Positions 26,674 to 35,954 of a DNA stretch of 64,000 nucleotides are shown here, in pieces (within the stretch, counting starts at the first letter, position 1; each line of letters starts with the position of its first letter). A program made the position numbers and the translations under genes. Location of the stretch: assembly GCA_900764695.1 (NCBI GenBank), contig CAAFOY010000051.1, positions 1 through 64,000 of the forward strand. Direction: 5' to 3'. The notes beneath the pieces were generated by a model, which was not told the DNA's origin, searched no databases, and saw only the letters and a list, made by a program, of their open reading frames with translations. The stretch is from Lachnospiraceae bacterium. Its GTDB lineage: Bacteria > Bacillota_A > Clostridia > Lachnospirales > Lachnospiraceae.

Positions 26674-27522
26674 ATGCATATAATGTACGAAATAATCATA
26701 ATGGCAAAATGGTATTTGACTATGAAAAAATTTATTAAGTGTGTAGCGGTAGCAATTATATTTACGGAAGCTTTTTTTGTTGGCGTAGGAATAGGGGTGG
26801 TAAAAGACAGAATTGTATCAAAAGAAAGCGTAAGCGTGGCAAATTCAGGAAACTGGGGATTAGGATTTGGTGCTGAAGGAACAAAACCAACAGGAACGGA
26901 ATCAGCAGATACTCTAAAAGAATATGATGCTTATTATATGGCGCAGAGTGATGAAAAAATATTGTATTTAACATTCGATTGTGGATACGAAAATGGAAAT
27001 ACTCCGGCGATATTAAAGGCATTGAGAAAACACAAAGTACCGGCAACTTTTTTTGTAGTAGGGCATTTCATAAATGAAAACGAAGATTTGATAAAACAAA
27101 TGGTAAAAGAGGGCCATAACGTAGGAAATCATACATTTAATCATCCGAATGTTATAGGAATGTCAGAAGAACAATTTGGAAAAGAACTTTCAATGGTGTC
27201 TGATAAATTTAAAGAAATAACAGGAAAAGAGATGACTAGATTTTATAGGGCTCCTCAGGGAAAATTGAGTTTTGATAATTTGAAAATGGCACAGAAATTA
27301 GGATATAAAACATTTTTCTGGAGTCTTGCATATGTAGATTGGAATACGGATGCACAACCTACTAAGGAAGAAGCATTTAGTAAACTATTGACAAGAGTAC
27401 ATCCCGGAGCAATTGTTCTTCTCCATAACACATCATCAACGAATGGAGAAATATTAGATGAATTACTAGAAAAATGGGAAGACATGGGATACAAATTTGG
27501 GAAGTTACAGGATATAAAGTAA
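26674..27522 (+). CDS. Polysaccharide deacetylase, PdaA-like (CE4)
   Basis: An exported carbohydrate esterase 4 protein of 282 residues. The membrane/signal segment lies near residues 17-40. The NodB domain has LTFDCGYENGNT (motif 1), GHNVGNHTFNHPN with the metal histidines (motif 2), RFYRAPQGKLS (motif 3), WSLAYVDWN, and HPGAIVLLHNTSSTN (motif 5). Overall it resembles PdaA, which de-N-acetylates muramic acid in spore cortex peptidoglycan. Removing acetyl groups from the neighbouring synthase's product is the alternative. An ATG at 26722 would give a cleaner signal peptide, but the better ribosome site favours 26674. Confidence 0.85.
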   Translation: MHIMYEIIIMAKWYLTMKKFIKCVAVAIIFTEAFFVGVGIGVVKDRIVSKESVSVANSGNWGLGFGAEGTKPTGTESADTLKEYDAYYMAQSDEKILYLTFDCGYENGNTPAILKALRKHKVPATFFVVGHFINENEDLIKQMVKEGHNVGNHTFNHPNVIGMSEEQFGKELSMVSDKFKEITGKEMTRFYRAPQGKLSFDNLKMAQKLGYKTFFWSLAYVDWNTDAQPTKEEAFSKLLTRVHPGAIVLLHNTSSTNGEILDELLEKWEDMGYKFGKLQDIK

Positions 27523-27551
27523 ATTAAAAGATAACAGAGGAGGAAACGACA

Positions 27552-28589
27552 ATGAAAAAAAGATTTTTTATAATGTTGTTTTTATGTATGATGGTTCCGT
27601 GTATTCCTATAAATGCAGGAACAGATACTAAATATGATAAAGAATATACAATTGAAAAAGGAAATATGAGATTTGAAGGCTCTATATTAGATAAAAAGAA
27701 AAGTTATAAGATTGTTATAGAAAATAAAAAAATTGTTAGTGCAACAAAAAGTAGTGAAAACGTGATTATAAAGGGAAAGAAAAAAGGAAGTACATATGTA
27801 ACAGTTTATGTTAAACGACAGGGAAAATATAAAAAAGATAAGACGATAAAGGTTACGGTAAAAAATAAAATACCTATGAAAAGACAGTATAAATATGTTA
27901 TCTGCAACGAAAATGGAGATGAATATGTAAGTCTTGTTAAGTACAAATGTGATAATTCTAAAGTAAATATTCCTGAATTTATTGAAGGAAAAGTAGTGAA
28001 AAAAATAGAAAAGAACTGTTTTAGAATATTAGATGAGAAAACAAAGGTTAATCAATATATAACATCAGTAAATATAGGTAATGGAGTAGAAAAAATAGGG
28101 GAAAGTGCATTTGGAAAACTATATAGGTTAAAAGAAGTAACTTTACCGAACCGATTAAAAGATATGGAAGGAAGCTCTTTTATCGAAGATTCAAATTTAG
28201 AAAAAGTAAACAATATTGAGTTTATTTATAATTTGGGGTATGTTCCTCTATATACTTTTTGGAGATGTAGCAGTTTTTCACAAAGTATAATTATTCCGTC
28301 ATACGTAAAAGAAATAGAAGATGGAGCTTTTTGCGGAACCGGAGTTAGTAATTTAGAAATAAAAGAAGGAACAGAAAAAATAGGATCACATGCTTTTGCC
28401 CAAATGAAATTAAATGTTGTGGTCTTACCTAAAAGTGTTAAAGAAATAGGAAGTGTGGCGTTTGCAGGTAATCCAATCGATACGGTAGTAATCAAATCTA
28501 AAGATACAAAATATGATGACATGACTTTTAGAAGCACAAAAATTGGTTTGCCAAATATATATGAAATATGGAAAATACCAACAGACTAA
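27552..28589 (+). CDS. Secreted BIG2-like / BspA-type leucine-rich-repeat protein
   Basis: A 345-residue exported protein. It has a signal peptide (about 1-22) and an Ig-like BIG2-type domain (about 30-110, with VIIKGKKKGSTYVTVYVK). LRR_5/BspA-like repeats run from about 135 to 325, for example VEKIGESAFGKLYRLKEVTL and VKEIGSVAFAGNPIDTVVI. Such proteins sit on the cell surface and bind proteins or polymers. There is no sortase motif. It starts 29 bp after the deacetylase with an AGGAGGAAA site, so the two share a transcript. Confidence 0.8.
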   Translation: MKKRFFIMLFLCMMVPCIPINAGTDTKYDKEYTIEKGNMRFEGSILDKKKSYKIVIENKKIVSATKSSENVIIKGKKKGSTYVTVYVKRQGKYKKDKTIKVTVKNKIPMKRQYKYVICNENGDEYVSLVKYKCDNSKVNIPEFIEGKVVKKIEKNCFRILDEKTKVNQYITSVNIGNGVEKIGESAFGKLYRLKEVTLPNRLKDMEGSSFIEDSNLEKVNNIEFIYNLGYVPLYTFWRCSSFSQSIIIPSYVKEIEDGAFCGTGVSNLEIKEGTEKIGSHAFAQMKLNVVVLPKSVKEIGSVAFAGNPIDTVVIKSKDTKYDDMTFRSTKIGLPNIYEIWKIPTD

Positions 28590-28673
28590 TCGTTGTTCAT
28601 AATGGAATAATGTGGTATATTTTAATAGCCGATAACCTAATGAAGGGACAATGTATATTTAGGAGGAGATATA

Positions 28674-29630
28674 ATGAATAAACCAATATTGAACATAGTA
28701 ATACCATGTTATAATGAGGAAGAGGTTTTACCAATTACAAGTAAACTTTTCTTAGATAAAATATATGAACTTATTAAAATTGGATATATTGATGATAAAA
28801 GCAGAGTGTTATTTGTAAATGATGGAAGTAAAGATAAGACTTGGGATATAATAAAGCAATTATCAAAGGAAGATGAACATTATCAGGGAATTTGCCAGAG
28901 CAGAAACAGGGGACATCAGAATGCAGTATTGGCCGGAATGATGTATTCTATTGATAAGTGCGATATGATTATATCAATTGACTGCGATGGACAGGATGAT
29001 ATAAATGCAATGAATGCAATGATAGAAGAATATCAGAATGGTTGCGAGATTGTATATGGCGTCAGAAGTAAGAGAGATACAGATACAATATTTAAGAGAG
29101 CAACTGCACAGGGGTTTTATAAGTTTCTTAAATGGATGGGCGTAGAAACGGTATATAATCATGCTGACTACAGACTTGTTTCAAATAGAGTTCTTAAAGA
29201 ATTTAAGAATTTTAAAGAGGTAAATATTTTTCTAAGAGGAATGTTCCCATTAGTAGGGTTTAAAAGTACAAGTGTATTTTATGAAAGAAATGAAAGAATT
29301 GCAGGAGACAGTCATTATCCGTTATCAAAGATGTTGGCATTAGCGATTGATGGAATAACAAGTCTTTCAATTAAGCCAATCAGATTAATAACGTCGCTTG
29401 GAATGTTCGTTTCAATAATAAGTTTTATTGGAGTAATATGGACGTTGATTGTACATTTCATAGGTAATGGCGTTGCAGGATGGGCAAGTATGACAAGCAT
29501 AATATGTTTTTTAGGTGGTGTACAGCTTATAAGTGTGGGAATTCTTGGCGAATATATAGGAAAGATATATATGGAAGTTAAGGCAAGACCAAGATATATA
29601 ATTAGTGAGACAACAGAAGAAGATAAATGA
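28674..29630 (+). CDS. GtrB-like polyprenyl-phosphate glycosyltransferase
   Basis: A 318-residue GT2 enzyme that loads a sugar onto undecaprenyl phosphate. The catalytic domain has IVIPCYNEEEVLP, VNDGSKDKTWDI, SIDCDGQDD, and ADYRLVSNRVL. Two C-terminal membrane helices (about 235-255 and 268-290) and the GEYIGKIYMEVKARPRYI tail are typical of GtrB/DPM1-like bactoprenol transferases. A strong AGGAGGAG site precedes it. Its lipid-linked sugar could decorate teichoic acid or the locus's polymer. Confidence 0.88.
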   Translation: MNKPILNIVIPCYNEEEVLPITSKLFLDKIYELIKIGYIDDKSRVLFVNDGSKDKTWDIIKQLSKEDEHYQGICQSRNRGHQNAVLAGMMYSIDKCDMIISIDCDGQDDINAMNAMIEEYQNGCEIVYGVRSKRDTDTIFKRATAQGFYKFLKWMGVETVYNHADYRLVSNRVLKEFKNFKEVNIFLRGMFPLVGFKSTSVFYERNERIAGDSHYPLSKMLALAIDGITSLSIKPIRLITSLGMFVSIISFIGVIWTLIVHFIGNGVAGWASMTSIICFLGGVQLISVGILGEYIGKIYMEVKARPRYIISETTEEDK

Positions 29631-29634
29631 TGAA

Positions 29635-29721
29635 ATAACAACCTTTTTGTCTAAGGGAAGGAGAAAATGTAACAATATACAGATTCTCAATATAAATTCT
29701 CTATGACAGGAAGGTTGTTAT
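29635..29721 (+). terminator. Long-range stem downstream of gtrB-like gene
   Basis: A perfect ten-base pair, ATAACAACCT with AGGTTGTTAT, encloses about 67 bases that hold further GAGAA/TTCTC pairing, followed by AATTTTG. It may act as a terminator or structured 3' end. Its right arm overlaps the next promoter's -35. Confidence 0.45.
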
Positions 29722-29743
29722 AATTTTGTCACTATGATATAAT
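29715..29743 (+). promoter_or_regulatory. Promoter of the cdaA operon
   Basis: TTGTTA (29715-29720) and TATAAT (29738-29743) with a 17-bp spacer, 50 bp ahead of the first gene of the operon. Confidence 0.65.
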
Positions 29744-29792
29744 TGTAGGCGATTTTATCGTGGATATTATTACTCAAATTTAGGAGAGTTAT

Positions 29793-30227
29793 ATGTTAAA
29801 TAATGAAAAAATAAGCATAATGACAAAATTAGCATTATATGAACAGAAGAATGCTAAATCAGAGATAAAATATAGTAAATATTATAGAAGCGACTATTTG
29901 GCAATTAAGATGATTAAATCATTTGTTGCCGTAACGATTGCCTATGCACTGATGTTGGCTTTATGGCTTATGTTTAGTGCTGATGCATTTATTGGAAGAT
30001 TAAAGACAACGAATTCATTTATGGCAGTAGTGATTTTAATTGTAATGTTTTATATTTTAATTACGGTTGTATATATGATATTTACATATATTTATTATTC
30101 AAAGAAATTTTCTGCCATTAGAGAGAATCTTAATAAATATAATGGAGAATTAAAAGTATTACATAAGATTCAGGAAGAAGAATATGACGCTATTATAAAT
30201 AGCATGGAAGAGAGAGGTGAGGAATAG
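29793..30227 (+). CDS. Two-helix membrane protein, unknown function
   Basis: A 144-residue protein with two membrane helices (about 46-66 and 78-102) and charged cytoplasmic ends. The C-terminal end is predicted to be helical (FSAIRENLNKYNGELKVLHK). No family is recognised. Its stop overlaps the next start by one base. It lies two genes ahead of the c-di-AMP cyclase and is presumably co-transcribed with it. Confidence 0.7.
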   Translation: MLNNEKISIMTKLALYEQKNAKSEIKYSKYYRSDYLAIKMIKSFVAVTIAYALMLALWLMFSADAFIGRLKTTNSFMAVVILIVMFYILITVVYMIFTYIYYSKKFSAIRENLNKYNGELKVLHKIQEEEYDAIINSMEERGEE

Positions 30228-31201
30228 TGACAGGTTTTTTAGTTTTAAAGGATAAGATAGTAAATTTTTATAATGAACACGGAGCTTTGGTAAGACCTGT
30301 TATTAAGTTCTTAGTTACATTTGTTGCCTTTACTCTTATAAATAGTCATATAGGATATTTAGAGATACTAGATAACCAGCTTATGTTGTTAGTGGCAGCA
30401 ATAGTACTTTCATTTGTACCATGGTCATTAATTGTAGTTGTATTTTCAGGTATGGTGATTGTTAATTTGTATGCTTTGACGTTAGAAATTGCAGCGGTAG
30501 TATTGGTATTAATGATAATAATGTTCTTATTATTTTTTAGATTTTCATCAAGAGATGGGATATTTATATTACTTATACCTATAGCATTCTACCTGAGAGT
30601 TCCATATGTCATACCTATTGTGGCAGGATTAATGTGTTCGCCTGCATCAATAGTATCAGTATCATTTGGAACAATAGTTTATTATATTTTAAATGTAGTT
30701 GAAACAAATGAAACAGCGATAAGTAATATATCGTCCGATAAAGCTTCTACAGCAGGAATCGGAACAGTAGTTTCCATGATAACAGGAAATAAAGAAATGA
30801 TATTAACTGTTGTTGTTTTTGCTATAGTATTATTAATTGTTTATGCGATTAGAAGAAAGTCAATTGACCACGCTTGGATGAAAGCAATATTAATAGGTGT
30901 AACAGTTGAATTTGTAGCGTTACTTGTAGGAAGTTTAATATTAAACACAAAAGTTTCAATATTATGGCTTGTTATAGGAACAGCCTTGTCATTGGTAATC
31001 GCAGTTATTTTACAATTCTTTGTATTTTCTGTGGATTATACAAGAGTTGAACATACACAGTTTGAAGATGATGAGTATTATTATTACGTAAAAGCAGTTC
31101 CTAAGCTTAATGTTGCGGAACCGGAGATGAATGTAAAACGTATTAATGCCCAAAGACAACACAATAAAAATAAAATTAAGAAAAAGAGCAATAAAAATTA
31201 A
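30227..31201 (+). CDS. Multi-pass membrane protein upstream of cdaA
   Basis: A 324-residue protein starting at GTG, overlapping the previous stop. About nine hydrophobic helices are followed by a basic, Lys/Asn-rich cytoplasmic tail (ending NKNKIKKKSNKN). I do not recognise a family with confidence. Its fixed position before cdaA suggests a role in the envelope or in control of the cyclase, but that is inference. Confidence 0.7.
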   Translation: MTGFLVLKDKIVNFYNEHGALVRPVIKFLVTFVAFTLINSHIGYLEILDNQLMLLVAAIVLSFVPWSLIVVVFSGMVIVNLYALTLEIAAVVLVLMIIMFLLFFRFSSRDGIFILLIPIAFYLRVPYVIPIVAGLMCSPASIVSVSFGTIVYYILNVVETNETAISNISSDKASTAGIGTVVSMITGNKEMILTVVVFAIVLLIVYAIRRKSIDHAWMKAILIGVTVEFVALLVGSLILNTKVSILWLVIGTALSLVIAVILQFFVFSVDYTRVEHTQFEDDEYYYYVKAVPKLNVAEPEMNVKRINAQRQHNKNKIKKKSNKN

Positions 31202-31238
31202 CATTTGTACGTTAATGTAATGAGAGAGGAGTGATAAA

Positions 31239-32135
31239 ATGAGCATATTAAAAGAATATTTAGGAATTTTTTCTGACAAATATTTGACAATGCCTAAGAT
31301 TTATGCAAGTGATATTGTGGAAATATTTATTATTGCTGTTCTTGTATATTACATTATGATATGGTTCCAAAGAAGCAGGGCATGGACTTTGTTTAAGGGA
31401 ATTATAGTTATTGTACTGTTTATGTTTGCGGCAGTACTGTTTAACCTTACGACCATATTATGGATAGCAGATAAGACGTTAAGTGTTGGAATTATAGCAA
31501 TTATAATCATTTTCCAGCCTGAACTTAGAAAGGCATTAGAGGAATTAGGTAAGAAAAATGTCATTTCCAGATATTTTAAATTTGGAAGTAATACAGGCGG
31601 TGATAGATTTAGTGACAGATCAATTGAAGAAATTGTGAGAGCTACAGTCGACCTTGCTAAAGTAAAAACAGGAGCCTTAATTGTAATTGCAAAAGAGCAG
31701 GATTTGACTGAATACGAGGAAACAGGAATAAGACTTGATGCAGATATAAGCAGACAGTTGTTCATTAATATATTTGAAAAGAATACTCCGCTTCATGATG
31801 GAGCAGTAATTATTGATGGTGATAAAATCACAGCAGCTACTTGTTATCTGCCTTTGTCAAACAGCACATCTTTGAGTAAAGATTTAGGTACAAGACACAG
31901 AGCCGGAGTTGGTATCAGTGAAGTATCTGACAGTGTTGTTGTAATTGTATCTGAAGAAACAGGAAGTATTTCTATTGCAAGAGATGGAAAACTTATTCGA
32001 TATGCAGATGCAGCAACTTTGAAAAATGAACTTAAAAAAGTTCAGGCGAAGGAAGAAGTAAAGAGCAAAAAGAAGAAAGGGTGGAGGCGCAATGAAGTCA
32101 GTGACGAAAAAACTGAGAGAATCAATAACAAATAA
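31239..32135 (+). CDS. cdaA: Diadenylate cyclase CdaA
   Basis: Makes cyclic di-AMP from two ATP. The 298-residue protein has three N-terminal membrane helices (about 25-95) and a DAC domain with the catalytic motifs NTPLHDGAVII (DGA) and GTRHRAGVGISE (RHR). A lysine-rich tail overlaps the next gene by 44 bases, so CdaA and its regulator CdaR are translated together. The usual partner glmM is not adjacent; galE follows cdaR instead. Confidence 0.95.
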   Translation: MSILKEYLGIFSDKYLTMPKIYASDIVEIFIIAVLVYYIMIWFQRSRAWTLFKGIIVIVLFMFAAVLFNLTTILWIADKTLSVGIIAIIIIFQPELRKALEELGKKNVISRYFKFGSNTGGDRFSDRSIEEIVRATVDLAKVKTGALIVIAKEQDLTEYEETGIRLDADISRQLFINIFEKNTPLHDGAVIIDGDKITAATCYLPLSNSTSLSKDLGTRHRAGVGISEVSDSVVVIVSEETGSISIARDGKLIRYADAATLKNELKKVQAKEEVKSKKKKGWRRNEVSDEKTERINNK

Positions 32136-33345
32136 TATTATGTTAAAAATTGCGGCTGTTTTTATCGCGGCACTTATATGGCTTGCCGTTGTAAACTTAA
32201 GTGACCCGACTAAAACAATAACAATATATGGAATCCCAATAAATTTGACAGATGAGGAAGCCATTACAGACCAGAATAAAGTATATAAAGTTGACCAGAG
32301 ATTAACATTAAATGTTACTATAACCGGAAAGAGATCCGTAATTTCAGAGTTGAGTTCAGATGATTTTACGGCTGTTGCACCATTAGATGAAATTTCAGTT
32401 GCCAATTCAGTTCAGGTAGAAGTTTCAGCTAATAAGAAAAATGTAGAAAATAAGATTTCAATTGTTAATCAGTCAGTAAAGGCAGTTTCAGTAGATGTTG
32501 AAGATTTAGTGGACGAGCAGTATCCTGTGGAAGTAGAAATTACAGGAGAACTTGCAAAGGGATATTATTTAGGAGGGTATAGCAACTCAAGAAATAATAT
32601 TATTGTAACGGCACCGGAATCAGTACAGCATAAGATTGACAAAGCAAAAGTTATTGTAGATGTTTCTAATGCAAGCCAGAGTTTTGAAGAAAAATATAAA
32701 ATTAAATTATATGATGAAAATGGAAATACAATTAAAAACACTAATGTAACTAAGAACTATAATAAGACAAAAGTAAGTATTGAAGTATTAAAGGGAAATA
32801 CAATTCCTGTAGATGTTGAATATAGTGGTAAACCGGCAAAGGGATATGAAGTTACAGGGGTAGAATTTGAACCACAAAAAGTTACGCTTGTTGGTAAGCA
32901 CAGTCTGATAGATTCACTAGAATCAATCAAAGTTCCGAAAGAGGATATCTCTGTTGATGGAGCAAAAGATACGGTTAACGTCGAAGTAAATCTTAATAAG
33001 TATTTACCGGATGGTGTAAGTGTGTCAGATTCGGCAAATGCTATTGCAACAATAACAGTTAAAGTTGAAAAGTTGGAAACAAAAAAATTTCAAATAAACA
33101 AAAGTGACATATCATTACAGAATATTGAAAGCGGATATATTGCAGAAATTTCCAGTGACTCAATTAGTGTATCGCTTACAGGGCTTAAGTCTGAACTTGA
33201 TAAAGTTACACCAGATGATATTAAAGCAGTTGTAAATTTAAAAGGTATTAATTCAAATAAAACAGTTGATGTTTCTTTGACGGTACCTAATAATACAACA
33301 TTAAAGAACAAAGTGTCTGTAAAGGTAAAAGTTACGAAGAAGTAA
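32092..33345 (+). CDS. cdaR: CdaR, YbbR-domain regulator of CdaA
   Basis: A 417-residue protein with one N-terminal membrane helix (about 17-36, MLKIAAVFIAALIWLAVVNL). Several extracytoplasmic YbbR repeats follow (for example PVEVEITGELAKGYYLGGY and PVDVEYSGKPAKGYEVTG). In Bacillus and Listeria, CdaR modulates the cyclase through its membrane segment. The start lies inside the end of cdaA after GGTGGAGGCG. Confidence 0.92.
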   Translation: MKSVTKKLRESITNNIMLKIAAVFIAALIWLAVVNLSDPTKTITIYGIPINLTDEEAITDQNKVYKVDQRLTLNVTITGKRSVISELSSDDFTAVAPLDEISVANSVQVEVSANKKNVENKISIVNQSVKAVSVDVEDLVDEQYPVEVEITGELAKGYYLGGYSNSRNNIIVTAPESVQHKIDKAKVIVDVSNASQSFEEKYKIKLYDENGNTIKNTNVTKNYNKTKVSIEVLKGNTIPVDVEYSGKPAKGYEVTGVEFEPQKVTLVGKHSLIDSLESIKVPKEDISVDGAKDTVNVEVNLNKYLPDGVSVSDSANAIATITVKVEKLETKKFQINKSDISLQNIESGYIAEISSDSISVSLTGLKSELDKVTPDDIKAVVNLKGINSNKTVDVSLTVPNNTTLKNKVSVKVKVTKK

Positions 33346-33360
33346 ATGGAGGACTTGATT

Positions 33361-34386
33361 ATGAGTACTATATTAGTAACCGGAGGAGCAGGATTTATTG
33401 GAAGTCATACATGTGTTGAATTATTAAATTCAGGATATGATGTAGTTGTTTTAGATAATTTGTCTAACTCATCAGAAGAATCCTTAAGAAGAGTTCAGAA
33501 GATTACAGGAAAAAGCCTGAAATTTTATGAAGGAGATATTGCTGACAAAGAATTAGTAGGTAAGATTTTAGATGAAAATAAGATTTTTGCAGTAATTCAT
33601 TTTGCAGGATTAAAGGCAGTAGGAGAATCTGTTGCAAAACCATTAGAATATTACAGAAATAATATTTCAGGTACATTAGATATGTGCGATGTGATGAGAA
33701 ACAAAGGGGTAAAGAATATTGTATTCAGTTCATCAGCTACAGTATACGGTGACCCGGCTACAGTACCTATTACTGAAGATTTCCCACTTTCAGCAACAAA
33801 TCCATACGGAAGAACAAAACTTATGCAGGAAGAAATCTTTAGAGATTTCTATGTCGCTGATAAAGAATGGAACATTCTTTTATTAAGATATTTCAATCCA
33901 ATTGGAGCACATAAGAGTGGAGAAATTGGAGAGGATCCTAACGGAATTCCAAACAACCTTATGCCATACATTGCAAAGGTGGCAACAGGTCAGCTTCCAA
34001 AGGTAAACGTATTTGGCAATGATTATCCTACAAAAGATGGTACGGGCGTAAGAGATTATATTCATGTAGTTGATTTGGCAAAGGGACATGTAAAGGCAAT
34101 TCAGAAATTAGAAAAATGTCCTGATATAGGTGTTAAGGCATATAATTTAGGAACAGGAATCGGATATAGTGTATTAGATGTTATTGAGAACTTCAGCAAG
34201 GCCTGTGGAAAACAGATTCCTTACGAAATAACAGAAAGAAGACCTGGAGATATTGCAGAATGTTATGCAAATGCATCCCTTGCAAAAGAAGAGTTAGGCT
34301 GGGAAGCAGAATATGGAATCAAGGAAATGTGTGAAGATACATGGAATTGGCAAAAGAAAAACCCTAATGGATATAAGGGAGTATAA
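33361..34386 (+). CDS. galE: UDP-glucose 4-epimerase
   Basis: Interconverts UDP-glucose and UDP-galactose for cell-wall and capsular polymers. The 341-residue protein has the NAD-binding [25 protein letters not shown] with the active-site serine, [11 protein letters not shown] (YxxxK) and the C-terminal [10 protein letters not shown]. The start is the ATG at 33361; an ATG at 33346 overlaps the GGAGG site. It directly follows cdaR, so sugar-nucleotide supply is tied to the c-di-AMP operon. Confidence 0.95.
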   Translation: MSTILVTGGAGFIGSHTCVELLNSGYDVVVLDNLSNSSEESLRRVQKITGKSLKFYEGDIADKELVGKILDENKIFAVIHFAGLKAVGESVAKPLEYYRNNISGTLDMCDVMRNKGVKNIVFSSSATVYGDPATVPITEDFPLSATNPYGRTKLMQEEIFRDFYVADKEWNILLLRYFNPIGAHKSGEIGEDPNGIPNNLMPYIAKVATGQLPKVNVFGNDYPTKDGTGVRDYIHVVDLAKGHVKAIQKLEKCPDIGVKAYNLGTGIGYSVLDVIENFSKACGKQIPYEITERRPGDIAECYANASLAKEELGWEAEYGIKEMCEDTWNWQKKNPNGYKGV

Positions 34387-34401
34387 TATTGGAGAATACA
34401 A

Positions 34402-35715
34402 ATGAGTTCAAAAAATAAAACAAAGCAGCAGAAGTTAAGGTCTTTATCAAGATTAAAGAAGGTCCTGATATTTTTTGAAGTACTGTTTGCAGTATGTGTT
34501 ATTTTAATGGGCACGGTAATGTTTGTGCCAGCTGTAAAAGGAGCAATTGTTGAAGGACTTACAAAAACACCGGTAGGACAAAATATAATAAAATTGTTCG
34601 GAAGCAAATCTTATGATAAAAGTGTATTTGATGGTGATTTTAACAAGAATCAAGTAGAAACAAATAATCTTCAATACAATTATTCTGAAGAATATACTAA
34701 TTTTATTTTATTTGGAATTGATTCACGAACAAGTCAGTTTGATGAGGGTACAAACAGTGATTCAATGGTAATTGTAAGTGTTCACAATACTACAGGTGAA
34801 GTAAAGATGGTGTCTATTTATAGAGATACATTTTTGAGAATATATAATAGCGATGGAACATATAAATATTTCAAAGTAAATTCAGCATATTCAGTTGGTG
34901 GTGCTGAAGGAGCTATTAATACTTTAAATAAAAATTTGGATTTACAGCTTACAGATTACGTTACTGTTAATTTTGCTGGTGTAGCAAAGATAATAGATAC
35001 TCTTGGTGGAATTAAAGTTAATCTTACAGATGATGAGGTTAATCAGCTTAATCATCATATGAAGAGTACAATCAGTACTACAGGAGAATATGCAAAGCCT
35101 ATAGCCAAAAGTGGAAAGAACATAAAGCTGAATGGTATTCAGGCCACTACATATTGTAGAATCCGTAAGGCAACATTTTATGATCCGGACACTGGTAAAG
35201 CCATAAGGGATGACTTTGGAAGAGCTGCACGTCAGCGTTCTGTTATTATGAAATTAGTAGACAGAGCTAAAAAAGCAAGTGTAAGTGAACTTCAGCAGAT
35301 GATAAACACTGTTTTAGATGGAAATACAAAGAAAGAAAAGATAATTTCTACAAGTTTTGATTTTGATCAGATAGTAGGAATGTTACCAATCATTTTTGAC
35401 TTTTCATTGAGTGGAAGTGAAGGATTCCCATCAGAACTTACAACAGGAACAATAGATAATACAAGTTATGTTTTACCGCAGGGGTTAAGCCAGAATGTAA
35501 CAGCATTGCATGAATTCCTTTATGGAGAAGAAAATTATCAGCCAACTTCAACTGTTGAAGAAATAGATAGTAGTATTGTCAGCCAGACAGGTGTTTCTTC
35601 AGGTTCTACAGGTTATAATCCTACAGAGATGGGTGGAACAAATACAGATGAAGAGGGATCGCAGACAGAAGAGTATTATGATTACGATGATGGTGGCGAT
35701 ACAGAATTTCATTAA
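34402..35715 (+). CDS. LytR-CpsA-Psr family cell-envelope glycopolymer transferase
   Basis: Transfers lipid-linked wall teichoic acid or capsule polymers to peptidoglycan outside the membrane. The 437 residues comprise a basic N-terminus, one membrane helix (about 22-48) and the LCP domain. The domain has ILFGIDSRTSQFDEGTNSDS, VSIYRDTFLRI, the pyrophosphate-binding arginine region GIQATTYCRIRKATF and GRAARQRSVIMK. An acidic, Ser/Thr-rich tail (about 385-437) follows. It is 15 bp after galE. Confidence 0.92.
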   Translation: MSSKNKTKQQKLRSLSRLKKVLIFFEVLFAVCVILMGTVMFVPAVKGAIVEGLTKTPVGQNIIKLFGSKSYDKSVFDGDFNKNQVETNNLQYNYSEEYTNFILFGIDSRTSQFDEGTNSDSMVIVSVHNTTGEVKMVSIYRDTFLRIYNSDGTYKYFKVNSAYSVGGAEGAINTLNKNLDLQLTDYVTVNFAGVAKIIDTLGGIKVNLTDDEVNQLNHHMKSTISTTGEYAKPIAKSGKNIKLNGIQATTYCRIRKATFYDPDTGKAIRDDFGRAARQRSVIMKLVDRAKKASVSELQQMINTVLDGNTKKEKIISTSFDFDQIVGMLPIIFDFSLSGSEGFPSELTTGTIDNTSYVLPQGLSQNVTALHEFLYGEENYQPTSTVEEIDSSIVSQTGVSSGSTGYNPTEMGGTNTDEEGSQTEEYYDYDDGGDTEFH

Positions 35716-35954
35716 AGAAATATAAAAAATAGCTGAGAAGTATTTTAGAGAGCAAATGTGTAACTATTTACTTTTCGGCTATTTTTATGAGTAGGCTTAT
35801 GTGGCTTAGACTTTTAGACTTTGGTATCAAAAATTGTTGCGATTTCAAAACTTTTTAACAAAGGGAACACAAAAACATCACAAATTAAAACTAAACTGTT
35901 ACTTGTAATAAAAATAGACGTTACAAAGAATGTGTACAGAAAGGGGAAAGCAAT

